This document shows positions 8,235 to 16,598 of a stretch of 64,000 nt of DNA, piece by piece. The first letter of the stretch is position 1; each line of letters starts with the position of its first letter. A program made the position numbers and the translations under genes. The notes beneath the pieces are model-generated. The model worked only from the letters and a program-made list of their open reading frames with translations, did not search any database and was not told where the DNA came from. This DNA comes from Pacificispira sp033344895. GTDB taxonomy: Bacteria; Pseudomonadota; Alphaproteobacteria; UBA8366; Aestuariispiraceae. The stretch covers positions 2,976,001 to 3,040,000 of the forward strand of contig OZ245920.1 of NCBI GenBank assembly GCA_965229685.1, read 5' to 3'.

Positions 8235-9338
8235 TCAGTCCTGCGCGCTGATCCGGTAATCGGCCTTGTCGAGCCAGGCGGGGCTGATTTCCACACCCCA
8301 GCCCGGTCGGTCTGTGACCGTGGCCCGGCCGTCGACGATGTCATAGGGGCTTTCGACGAACAGGCCGTATTGCCAGGGATAGTAATCCGCCTCCTCGATG
8401 GAGAATTCGAGGTACTTCCCGGCATTCGGAATGGCGCGCAGCAGATGCATGGTGAACAGCGTCACCATGGACCAGTTGGCGCAATGGGGCGTGCAGGGAA
8501 TGCCCGCCTTCTCCGCCATCGCCGCCACCCGCAGGGTCCGGGTCAGGCCGCCCAGATAGCAGACATCGGGCTGGATGATGTCGACCACGCGCTGGTCGAT
8601 CATCCGCTGCCAGTCGACCAGGGAGCAATCCTGCTCCCCGCCGGTGACGTCGATGTCGAGCGCGTCCGTCACCTGCTTGGTCTGGTCGTAATGCCAGTAG
8701 GGGCACGGTTCCTCGAAATGGCCGACGCCGTTATCCTGCAGCATGTGGCCGACCTCGATCGCGCGCCCGGGCGAAAAGCCGGAATTGCCGTCGACCAGCA
8801 GCGCCGCATCGTCGCCCAGCGCCTTGCGCACCGTCGGCACGATTTCCTCCGTCCGGCCGGGCCATTCGTCGACATCGTGGCCGACCTCCGCCCCGACGCG
8901 GAACTTGAAGGCGTCGAAGCCGAACCTGTCGCGCAGTCTCAGGAAGCGGTCCGCCTCGTCCGCCGGGGTGATGTCCCGCTTCATGGAGGACGCATAGGCC
9001 CGCACCGTGCCCGGCGTCCCGCCGATCAGGGCGCAGACCGGCTTGCCCGCGCGCTTCGCCTTCAGGTCCCACAGTGCGGTGTCCAGCCCGCCGACCGCCC
9101 GCTGGATGTAGGAGCCGGGGAACTTGTGCTCCTTTTCCGGCACCAGATCGACCAGCGCATCGATATCGTCGCCGTCCCGGCCCAGGACATGGGGCGCGAC
9201 CTGCCGGTGCACGACCGCCGCCGTGATGTCGGCATGATAGGGCGCGACCTGTCCCCAGCCCTCGGCGCCGTCCTCGGTCCGGACACGGACGAAACATACG
9301 AATTCCGTCGAAAAGGTTTCGATGCTGGTGATCTTCAT
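8235..9338 (-). CDS. Mandelate racemase/muconate lactonizing-type enzyme (enolase superfamily), probable sugar-acid dehydratase
   Basis: A 367-residue protein with the enolase-superfamily N-terminal cap and C-terminal barrel. The metal ligands are visible in LLVDGNSGFSP, HFEEPCPYW and GGEQD, and QPDVCYLGG and the PHCANW His are also present. The usual KxK base motif reads FKFRVG, that is K-x-R. Members remove water from aldonic or aldaric acids or racemise alpha-hydroxy acids; this substrate is unknown. It diverges from a MocR regulator with an inverted repeat in the shared promoter, so it is probably that regulator's target. The start at 9338 (MKITSIETFSTEFV) fits the family. Confidence 0.85.
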   Translation of the reverse strand: MKITSIETFSTEFVCFVRVRTEDGAEGWGQVAPYHADITAAVVHRQVAPHVLGRDGDDIDALVDLVPEKEHKFPGSYIQRAVGGLDTALWDLKAKRAGKPVCALIGGTPGTVRAYASSMKRDITPADEADRFLRLRDRFGFDAFKFRVGAEVGHDVDEWPGRTEEIVPTVRKALGDDAALLVDGNSGFSPGRAIEVGHMLQDNGVGHFEEPCPYWHYDQTKQVTDALDIDVTGGEQDCSLVDWQRMIDQRVVDIIQPDVCYLGGLTRTLRVAAMAEKAGIPCTPHCANWSMVTLFTMHLLRAIPNAGKYLEFSIEEADYYPWQYGLFVESPYDIVDGRATVTDRPGWGVEISPAWLDKADYRISAQD

Positions 9339-9389
9339 CGCGGCCGGACTTTCCTGGCTGGAGGGTGATTGCGGGGAACGATAGCGAAA

Positions 9390-9435
9390 ATTGGACTTGA
9401 ACGAAGAGCCATTATCGGTCGTCCTATAGTCCAAT
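9390..9435. promoter_or_regulatory. Inverted repeat operator between dehydratase and MocR regulator
   Basis: ATTGGACT at 9390-9397 and its exact complement AGTCCAAT at 9428-9435 are separated by 30 bases in the 112-base divergent promoter region. MocR regulators commonly bind widely spaced repeats beside their own gene, so this is the likely operator; no binding data are available. Confidence 0.55.
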
Positions 9436-9450
9436 CTGTGGGGAGGATTC

Positions 9451-10926
9451 ATGAAGACGACCGGCGGCGCGCTGTTATCCTCGGTCTGGATCGACCGGCA
9501 ATCCAGCCGAAAGATCAGCGTGCAATTGTATATGAGCCTGAAGGAAATCCTTCTCACCGGCGGCGTCAATCCCGGGGAGCGCCTGCCCGCGACGCGCATC
9601 CTGGCGAAGGAGATCGGCGTGTCGCGCACCACGGTCGTCGACGCCATCGACCGGCTGATCTCCGAAGGCCTGCTGGAGGCCCGGGTCGGCGCCGGCACCT
9701 TCGTCAGCCCGACCCTGGCCGAGAACAGACCCGCCGCGCCCGCCGTCCCGGACCTGTCGGACGAGCCCGCCGCGCCGCGCCTTTCCCACGCCGCGCGCCA
9801 TGCCGACCGGTTCTTCACCCCGCGCGCCTGGCTGCCGCACCAGTCCAAGGCCTTCATCACCGCCCTGCCCGCGCTGGACCTGTTCCCGATGGCCCACTGG
9901 GCGCGGCTGTCGGCCCGGCACTGGCGCGGCAACCGCGAGGAGGTGATGGGATACGGCCATCCCTTCGGCCACCGGCCGCTGCGCGAGGCCATTGCGACCC
10001 ATCTGAACGCCGCGCGCGGCATCAAGTCGGACCCGGACCAGATCTTCATCGTCGCCGGCGCGCAGCAGGCCTTCTATCAGATCGCCTCGCTGCTGCTGAA
10101 TCCGGGCGATCCGATCTGGTTCGAAAATCCCGGCGCCATCGGCGCACGCAACGCCTTCGTCGCCAGCGGGGCCAATGCCGTCCCGGTCGATATCGACGAT
10201 CAGGGTCTGAGCGTCGAGGACGGGCTGCGCAAGGCGCCGCATTTCCGCCTCGCCTTCGTCACCCCGTCGCATCAGCAGCCGCTGGGCCCCGTCATGCCGC
10301 TGCAGCGCCGCCTCGCTCTCCTGCGCGCGGCGGAGGAGGCGGACGCCCTCATCGTGGAAGATGATTACGACGGCGAGTTCTATTACGGCAGCCGCCCGCA
10401 GCCACCGCTGAAAGGCATCGATACCCAGGACCGCGTGATCTATGTCGGCACCTTCTCCAAGTCGCTGTTCCCGTCCCTGCGCGTCGGCTACATCCTGGCG
10501 CCGCCCAGCCTGATCGACACCTTTTCCCGCGTCAGTTCGAACTTCCTCAGCGGCGTACCGACCGCGACACAGGCCATCGTCGCCGATTTCATGAACGAGG
10601 GCCTGTTCGCCAACCATATCCGCGCCATGCGCCAGGCCTACAAGACCCGCCACGACGCCCTGATCGACGCCGCCGCCGCCCTCAAGGGCCGCCTCGACGT
10701 CCGCCCCGCCTCCAGCGGCTTCCATACCGTCGGCTTCCTGCCCGACGGCGCCGACGAAAACGGCATCACCGAAGCCGCGAAGGAAAAGAACCTGATCGTC
10801 GCCCCCCTGTCCCGCTACTGCAGCGCCCCGATCCAGCAACGCGGCCTCGTCCTCGGCTTCGGCGGCGTCGACCCGGACCAGATCCGCCGCGGGGTGGGGG
10901 TGTTGGATGGGTTGTTGGGGGGATGA
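9451..10926 (+). CDS. MocR-family regulator (GntR HTH fused to aminotransferase domain)
   Basis: A 491-residue protein: GntR-type winged HTH at about residues 20-90 (GERLPATRILAKEIGVSRTTVVDAI), then a fold-type I aminotransferase-like domain. The PLP-binding Lys is in YVGTFSKSLFPSLRVGYI, and VEDDYDGEFYY is the family cofactor region. MocR proteins use PLP or an amino compound as signal and act as activator or repressor. Its divergent partner is the enolase-superfamily gene. PdxR, TauR and GabR are relatives, but none of their targets are nearby. Confidence 0.9.
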   Translation: MKTTGGALLSSVWIDRQSSRKISVQLYMSLKEILLTGGVNPGERLPATRILAKEIGVSRTTVVDAIDRLISEGLLEARVGAGTFVSPTLAENRPAAPAVPDLSDEPAAPRLSHAARHADRFFTPRAWLPHQSKAFITALPALDLFPMAHWARLSARHWRGNREEVMGYGHPFGHRPLREAIATHLNAARGIKSDPDQIFIVAGAQQAFYQIASLLLNPGDPIWFENPGAIGARNAFVASGANAVPVDIDDQGLSVEDGLRKAPHFRLAFVTPSHQQPLGPVMPLQRRLALLRAAEEADALIVEDDYDGEFYYGSRPQPPLKGIDTQDRVIYVGTFSKSLFPSLRVGYILAPPSLIDTFSRVSSNFLSGVPTATQAIVADFMNEGLFANHIRAMRQAYKTRHDALIDAAAALKGRLDVRPASSGFHTVGFLPDGADENGITEAAKEKNLIVAPLSRYCSAPIQQRGLVLGFGGVDPDQIRRGVGVLDGLLGG

Positions 10927-10974
10927 GGGCTCATCGCCGCTTCAGTTCATTGCCGCAACTGCCCCTTTCAGTGT

Positions 10975-10995
10975 CTAGTCAAAACTTTTGATTAG
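10975..10995. promoter_or_regulatory. 21-bp near-perfect palindrome upstream of the KAP NTPase gene
   Basis: Two ten-base arms (CTAGTCAAAA and TTTTGATTAG) around a single C match except for one pair that would be G:T. It lies 41 bases before the KAP start and overlaps a possible -35 element, so it could be an operator. Confidence 0.45.
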
Positions 10996-11015
10996 TTTTA
11001 GGTTGGGCTTATGCA
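10988..11015 (+). promoter_or_regulatory. Possible sigma-70 promoter of the KAP NTPase gene
   Basis: TTGATT at 10988-10993 and TATGCA at 11010-11015 are spaced by 16 bases, about 20 bases before the start codon. The -10 match is only moderate. Confidence 0.3.
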
Positions 11016-11035
11016 ACCATGGACTGACTGATTAG

Positions 11036-13192
11036 ATGAACAGCCAATACTTAAATGACAGCCCTATCGCGACTTCAGCCGATGATCAGTACGGAATCAC
11101 GTCGTTTGCAGAGTCGATAGCAAAAGGCATTCTTGGAGTAAAAAATCCCGTAGGCACAGCTATCGCGCTAAACGGTGCTTGGGGCTCTGGGAAAAGCAGC
11201 GCGGTGAACCTCATTAGAAGCCAACTTGAGCAGTCGAACTGCGAAAACCTTACCATCTCCGAGTTCAAGTGCTGGTGGTATAGAGGTGAAGAAGCTCTCG
11301 CCCTCGCATTTCTGCAGAACCTTAATGCTCTGCTAAGCGATACATTAAAGGGCAAAGTAAAGGACCTTATTCCAAAAATTGGGCGGGGGTTGCTACAAGC
11401 TGGACCTGTAATTGGTGCCGCTGTTGCATTAACATCGGCAGGAAGCTTTGCATCGCTCAGTAGCGCTACGACAAATTTCGCGAAGCGCTTTTTCGGCGAA
11501 GGTGACACTATAGAGGCAACCTTCCAGAAATTGGCCAAAGTTCTTGAGGGGGAAGATCGGCGTTTTCTTATCATTATCGATGACATAGATCGATTAAGCA
11601 CAGACGAAGCATTGGCTATATTTCGCTTGGTGAAATCTGTTGGACGTTTACCCAATGTTATGTATTTGCTTGTATTTGACAGGCGCCTTGCAGATCAAGC
11701 GGTGTCTGAGAGGCACCCGTCTGAAGGACCCCATTTCCTAGAGAAAATTATACAGGTTGGATTTGAACTTCCTCTACCACTCAGAACAGACCTTAATCGT
11801 GCCACCCTTACCGCAATCGAATCTACTTGTGGCCCCGCAGACGAAGCGCATGTTCAACGAATAATGAACCTATTTCATGACGTCGTTGTTCCATACCTGA
11901 CCACACCAAGACATGTGGCCCGATTCCAAAACGCGATAAGCCTTTCATGGCCCGCTATATCTGGCGAAGTGAGTATCGCTGATTTCATCGCGCTAGAAAC
12001 ACTAAGGCTATATGAACCTTCAACTTTTCAGGCAATCAGAACACACAAGGAGTCCCTGTGCGGTGCTCGAGGCCGCAATGACATTGGCAACCAAGATCGT
12101 GACAGTAGGTTCGATCCGTTCCTTCAATCAGTCGCCGAAGAACGACAAGAAACTGTTCGAATAGCCTTGCAGCGCCTGTTTCCCCGTATGGAAGAAATGC
12201 TTTACGAGAATGGGTTCCAAGCTCAGTGGGAGACTGAGCGAAGGGTATGCATAGAAGCGCATTTTGACACATATTTCCGAATGTCGCTGAGCGACGAAAC
12301 ACTCTCGATGACTTTTATAAATCAACTCGTTGAGCGAGCGGACGACGCTGAATTTATCCAAACGGCTTTTCGTGACGCGGCGAGGACGCGGCGGCGTGTT
12401 GGCACATCTATGGTGCCGGTCTTACTCGACGAACTTAATGCGCACGCACTCAACATTGAGCGTGAGAAGGTTGAGCCATTAATTAGCTCATTGTTCGAAA
12501 TACACGATGAAATAGATCTCGAAGTCGACCGAGAACGCGGATTTATGGCGATGGCGGACACGACGCTTAGATATCACTGGCTCATCCGCCGGCTCACAAA
12601 TGGTCGCTTTACGATAGATGAAAGAACAGCTGTTTACATATCGGCTTGCGAAAAAGCATCGATTGGATGGCTGGTTGACTTCACCGCTTCTTCTCGAGGG
12701 GACTATCGAGAGCGAGAGAATGGCCCCCAACGGGAAGAAGCCTGTTTGATCAATGAAAATGCTGTCTCTCCCCTTGTAGATAGCACTCTATCGAAAATTC
12801 GCGAAGCAGCCTCGAACAACACCCTCCTTAGCCACAACGATTTATTTTATATTCTTTATCGCTGGCGCGATTTTATGGGTGGAGACCCGTCCGAAGTACT
12901 CGAATGGACGAACTTGCAACTCAATAACGATAACGCACTTGTCATATTCGCGCGGCAATTGACTGGGGAGTCTTGGTCGCAAGGTATGGGATTTGCGGGG
13001 CTTGGAGATCGCGTCGCAAGACGGCAAGTGGAGGCTCGAATAGACGAGAAAACGGACATCTTAGACATTACCCATTTTCGTGCTGAACTAGAGCGCTTAC
13101 GAGCAAGCGACCAGTTGGATAAAACTGCAAAAGGGATCGTTAACGAATTTCTTGATGCGTGGGATCGACGTCGAGAAGGGCACGATGATTGA
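11036..13192 (+). CDS. KAP-family P-loop NTPase, probably acquired by transfer
   Basis: A 718-residue protein with a P-loop at residues 47-55 (GAWGSGKSS), a hydrophobic inserted segment near 120-145 (QAGPVIGAAVALTSAGSF) and Walker B at about 177-185 (FLIIIDDID). This arrangement, with a membrane insert inside the NTPase domain, is typical of KAP NTPases, the group that includes PifA of F plasmid, which excludes phage T7. The long C-terminal half (from about residue 300) is not recognised. The gene is visibly AT-richer than its neighbours and uses ATA, TTA, CTA and AGA codons freely, pointing to recent gain. No partner gene is present. A role in phage defence is possible but unproven. Confidence 0.8.
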   Translation: MNSQYLNDSPIATSADDQYGITSFAESIAKGILGVKNPVGTAIALNGAWGSGKSSAVNLIRSQLEQSNCENLTISEFKCWWYRGEEALALAFLQNLNALLSDTLKGKVKDLIPKIGRGLLQAGPVIGAAVALTSAGSFASLSSATTNFAKRFFGEGDTIEATFQKLAKVLEGEDRRFLIIIDDIDRLSTDEALAIFRLVKSVGRLPNVMYLLVFDRRLADQAVSERHPSEGPHFLEKIIQVGFELPLPLRTDLNRATLTAIESTCGPADEAHVQRIMNLFHDVVVPYLTTPRHVARFQNAISLSWPAISGEVSIADFIALETLRLYEPSTFQAIRTHKESLCGARGRNDIGNQDRDSRFDPFLQSVAEERQETVRIALQRLFPRMEEMLYENGFQAQWETERRVCIEAHFDTYFRMSLSDETLSMTFINQLVERADDAEFIQTAFRDAARTRRRVGTSMVPVLLDELNAHALNIEREKVEPLISSLFEIHDEIDLEVDRERGFMAMADTTLRYHWLIRRLTNGRFTIDERTAVYISACEKASIGWLVDFTASSRGDYRERENGPQREEACLINENAVSPLVDSTLSKIREAASNNTLLSHNDLFYILYRWRDFMGGDPSEVLEWTNLQLNNDNALVIFARQLTGESWSQGMGFAGLGDRVARRQVEARIDEKTDILDITHFRAELERLRASDQLDKTAKGIVNEFLDAWDRRREGHDD

Positions 13193-13365
13193 ATAAGTTG
13201 ACGATACAGAATTAGAAGTTCAATGACATCGCATCTCCCACCATCAATTGGTCTGCTACTCTCTCGATAGTGGATATATTTCCTAGACCAATGCTGACCT
13301 AGGCTTTCCGGATCAATCACCGTGCCGTCCGCTTCATCGGAGGGCCAATGGAGTGGGAGGCTAAG

Positions 13366-14445
13366 ATGACGTATGGGAAAATGACGGCGCTGCTGGCGTC
13401 GGCGGCGTTTCTGGGGGCGGTTTCGACACCGGTTCAGGCCGAGACGCTGCGGCTGCTGACCTGGGGCTCGTATGCGCCGGAGGAAGTGATCCAGAAATTC
13501 GAGGAGAAATACCCCGATATCGATGTCGAGGTGACCTTTTCGAACAACGAGGAAATGATCGCCAAGCTGCGGGCGACCGGCGGGGCGGGGTTCGACCTGG
13601 CCCAGCCGAGCCATGACCGCATCTATGCGGCGCAACTGGAATACAATATCTACAAGCCGATGGACCTGTCGAAGATCGACACCTCGATCTATGAGCAGAA
13701 GCTGCTGGACGGGGTCAAGGCGAACACGACCATCGACGGCGAGGTCTATTCGGTCCCCCACCAATGGGGCACGTCCGGCCTGATGGCGGACAAGACCAAG
13801 GCGCCGGACTTCAAGAGCTGGGGCGATCTGTGCGACCCGCAATACAAGGGCCGGACGTCGATGCGCCTGAAGCGCACGATCCTGCTGGGCACGGCCTTCG
13901 CCATGGGCGAGGACCCGTTCGCGGCCTATGCCGACCTGGACAAGTATCAGGAGATCCTGGACAAGGTCGTCGACAAGCTGATCGCGTGCAAGGACAACGT
14001 GAAGGCCTATTGGAAGGGCGGGGACGATCTGTCGGCGCTGATGCTGTCGGGTGAGATCGTGGCGTCGGAAACGTGGGATTCCACGGCCTTCCGCCTGTAC
14101 AGCCAGAATCCGAACATCGTCTTCGTGCCGCCGGAAACCGGTGCGCTGGCCTGGATCGACACCTTCACCCTGCCGCGCAAGGGCAAGGCGGATGACGCGG
14201 CCTACAAGTGGATCAACTTCGTCATGCAGCCGGAAATCGTCGAGCTGATGTCCGCCAGCAGCGGCGGCACCTCGGCCCGCAAGGGCGGGCGCGACCTGCT
14301 GCCGGCCGACAAGAAGGCGGCGGTCAACGCGGCCTTCACGGACGAGGACATCGCCAATCTGCAGTTCTTCGCCAACATCCCCCCGGGCGTGGAGGATATG
14401 GAAGGCAAGGCGCTGGAGAAGATCAAGGCGGCGACGGGCGGCTGA
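13366..14445 (+). CDS. Polyamine-type ABC transporter periplasmic binding protein
   Basis: A 359-residue PotD/PotF-like protein with a Sec signal (MTYGKMTALLASAAFLGAV, cleavage near VQA-ET) and the opening LRLLTWGSYAPEEVIQKFEEK. An in-frame ATG at 13348 is also possible; 13366 is preferred for its GGGAGG element and cleaner signal peptide. It is followed by a terminator and then the ATPase and two permeases of the same importer. Substrates in this family are putrescine, spermidine or related amines. The nearby GMC and PuuB-like oxidases fit amine use. Confidence 0.87.
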   Translation: MTYGKMTALLASAAFLGAVSTPVQAETLRLLTWGSYAPEEVIQKFEEKYPDIDVEVTFSNNEEMIAKLRATGGAGFDLAQPSHDRIYAAQLEYNIYKPMDLSKIDTSIYEQKLLDGVKANTTIDGEVYSVPHQWGTSGLMADKTKAPDFKSWGDLCDPQYKGRTSMRLKRTILLGTAFAMGEDPFAAYADLDKYQEILDKVVDKLIACKDNVKAYWKGGDDLSALMLSGEIVASETWDSTAFRLYSQNPNIVFVPPETGALAWIDTFTLPRKGKADDAAYKWINFVMQPEIVELMSASSGGTSARKGGRDLLPADKKAAVNAAFTDEDIANLQFFANIPPGVEDMEGKALEKIKAATGG

Positions 14446-14478
14446 CGCCCGGCGTCCCGGACTTCGGTCCCAAACTCG

Positions 14479-14520
14479 GGGAAGCCGCCCCACTCCTTGC
14501 GGCGGCTTCCCTTTTCGTTT
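14479..14520 (+). terminator. Intrinsic terminator or attenuator after the binding-protein gene
   Basis: Eleven-base arms (GGGAAGCCGCC at 14479-14489 and its complement at 14501-14511) with an eleven-base loop are followed by TTTTCGTTT. It lies inside the transporter operon, which would give more binding protein than membrane subunits. Confidence 0.75.
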
Positions 14521-14567
14521 CTCAATAATTCCCGGACTTTTCTTCCGGCCATGAATTGGGTGTCAGC

Positions 14568-15728
14568 ATGACCACCGATCCGATCCACGATTTGGAATGC
14601 GCGAATATTTCCAAGAATTTCGGCGCGGTGCGCGCCGTCGATGATGTGTCCTTTGAAATTCCCAGCGGATCGTTCTTCTCCATCCTGGGTCCGTCCGGCT
14701 GCGGCAAGACCACGCTGATGCGCATGATCGCGGGGTTCGAGACGCCCAGCGCCGGCGACATCCGGATCAAGGGACGGTCGGTCGTCTCCCTGGCCCCGAA
14801 CCGGCGCAACGTGAAGATGGTGTTCCAGCATCTGGCCCTGTTCCCGATGATGAATGTCTATGAGAACATCGCCTATGGCCTGCGCTGCAGCGGGACGCCG
14901 AAGGCCGATATCCCCGGCAAGGTCCAGAATGTGCTGGAGCGTATCGCCCTGCCCGATGTCGGCGAACGCGAAATCCATCAGCTGTCCGGCGGCCAGAAGC
15001 AGCGCATCGCCATCGCGCGCTGCATGGTGCTGGACCCGGATGTGCTGCTGCTGGACGAGCCGCTGGGCGCGCTGGACCTGAAGCTGCGCGAGGCGATGAA
15101 GATCGAACTGAAACTGCTGCAGCATCAGTTCAACACCACCTTCGTCTACATCACCCACGATCAGTCGGAAGCCCTGGTCATGTCGGACCGGGTCGCGGTG
15201 ATGAACAACGGCCGCTTCGAACAGATCGGCCGACCGCAGGAGCTGTATCACGCCCCGACCAGCGCCTTCGTCGCGGGCTTCGTGGGCGACAGCAACCGCT
15301 GGGCCGGGCGCGTGGTCGACGCCGATGCGCAATCCGCCAAGATCGAGACCGCGGACGGGCTGGTCACCGAATGCGTCCAGCGCGCGGCGCACCGGCTGAA
15401 CGGCGGCGACGCGGTCGAACTGTTCGTGCGGCCGGAATTCATCACCGTCGGCGGCAAGAACGGTGCGGCGTCGGGCGGCAATACCCTGACCGGCATCGTC
15501 GACAGCATCCTGTTCAACGGCGCGAACAGCCGCGTTCTGGTGCGCACGGCGTCCAACGCGCTGATCGAGGCCGATGTGACCCTGACCGGCGGCGATGCCG
15601 ACTTCCAGGAGGGCGATACGGTCGCGCTGAACTGGTCGGCGGAAAACGCCATGAGTTTCCGCACCGAAGCCGCCGCGGGCCATGTGAATTCGGGCGGTCA
15701 GAACGCGGGCCGGGAGAATGCGGCATGA
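14568..15728 (+). CDS. Polyamine-type ABC transporter ATP-binding protein (PotA-like)
   Basis: A 386-residue ABC ATPase with Walker A GPSGCGKTT, signature LSGGQKQRIAIARC, Walker B VLLLDEPLGALD and a C-terminal TOBE domain (from about residue 280) typical of PotA/MalK types. The ATG at 14568 is chosen; a TTG four codons upstream is possible. Its stop overlaps the start of the first permease. It powers uptake with the two permeases and the binding protein. Confidence 0.9.
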   Translation: MTTDPIHDLECANISKNFGAVRAVDDVSFEIPSGSFFSILGPSGCGKTTLMRMIAGFETPSAGDIRIKGRSVVSLAPNRRNVKMVFQHLALFPMMNVYENIAYGLRCSGTPKADIPGKVQNVLERIALPDVGEREIHQLSGGQKQRIAIARCMVLDPDVLLLDEPLGALDLKLREAMKIELKLLQHQFNTTFVYITHDQSEALVMSDRVAVMNNGRFEQIGRPQELYHAPTSAFVAGFVGDSNRWAGRVVDADAQSAKIETADGLVTECVQRAAHRLNGGDAVELFVRPEFITVGGKNGAASGGNTLTGIVDSILFNGANSRVLVRTASNALIEADVTLTGGDADFQEGDTVALNWSAENAMSFRTEAAAGHVNSGGQNAGRENAA

Positions 15729-16594
15729 GCCACCGCGACACCCGGCGCCTGATGCTGATCCTGCTCTTCGCGCCCTTCGCCCTGTGGATCCTGCTGCTGA
15801 TTGTGCTGCCGCATATCGGCATGGGCTATCTGGCCCTGCGGGAGAAGATCGGGCCGCGGGAGTACGAATTCGGCTTCGGCAATTTCGTCGAATTCGCGAT
15901 GGAGCCGATTTACTGGAACACGCTGCTGCGCACCGGCAGCATGTCGCTGCTGGTCACCGCGCTGGCGCTGCTGGTCGGCTTTCCCATCGCCTATTACATC
16001 GCCAAGATTGCCGGCCATCGGACGCGCGGCGCGATGTTCCTGCTGTGTCTGATCCCGCTCTGGGTCAGCGACCTGATCCGCGCCTTCGGCTGGATCCTGC
16101 TGCTGCGCGAAACGGGAGTCGTGTCTTCCGGGCTGCAGGCCATGGGCCTGATCGATGCGCCGGTGGAACTGCTCTACAACGACGTCACCGTGGTGATCGG
16201 CCTGGTCTACACCGTCATGCTGTTCATGATCGTGCCCCTGGTCTCGACCCTGGACGGCATGGACAATTCGATGATCGAAGCCGGGTACAATCTGGGCGGC
16301 AGCGGGTTGACCGTGCTGCGCCGGATCATCATCCCCTATGCCATGCCGGGCATCGTGTCGGGCTGCATCATCGTCTTCATGCTGACGGCGGGCAGCTATC
16401 TGACGCCGATCCTGCTGGGTGGCAAGAATTCCAGCTGGTTCACCGAGATGATCTACGAACAGTTCATCACCCGCTACAACTGGGAGGCCGGCGCGACCTT
16501 CGGCTTCCTGCTGCTGGCCTTCACCTCGCTGGTCGTCTGGCTGGGCCTCAAGATTTCGCGCCAGACCCTGGCCGGCACCGTGGCGCGGAGCTGA
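15725..16594 (+). CDS. Polyamine-type ABC transporter permease (PotB-like)
   Basis: A 289-residue inner-membrane protein with about six helices. The EAA loop that docks on the ATPase is seen as IEAGYNLGGSGLTVLRRIIIPYAMPG. The segment GSYLTPILLGGKNSSWFTEMI is typical of PotB. The ATG at 15725 overlaps the ATPase stop by four bases. Confidence 0.9.
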   Translation: MSHRDTRRLMLILLFAPFALWILLLIVLPHIGMGYLALREKIGPREYEFGFGNFVEFAMEPIYWNTLLRTGSMSLLVTALALLVGFPIAYYIAKIAGHRTRGAMFLLCLIPLWVSDLIRAFGWILLLRETGVVSSGLQAMGLIDAPVELLYNDVTVVIGLVYTVMLFMIVPLVSTLDGMDNSMIEAGYNLGGSGLTVLRRIIIPYAMPGIVSGCIIVFMLTAGSYLTPILLGGKNSSWFTEMIYEQFITRYNWEAGATFGFLLLAFTSLVVWLGLKISRQTLAGTVARS

Positions 16595-16598
16595 GCCG

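Noticed and set aside
10927..13347. Mobile-element ends around the KAP gene
   Set aside because: No matching direct or inverted terminal repeats, integrase or tRNA target could be found by eye on either side.
12856..14493. A 545-residue minus-strand open frame over the end of the KAP gene and the polyamine binding-protein gene
   Set aside because: It is antisense to a protein with a clear signal peptide and family sequence, has low-complexity Arg/Gln/His-rich content and no domain; it is a by-product of GC-rich codon structure.
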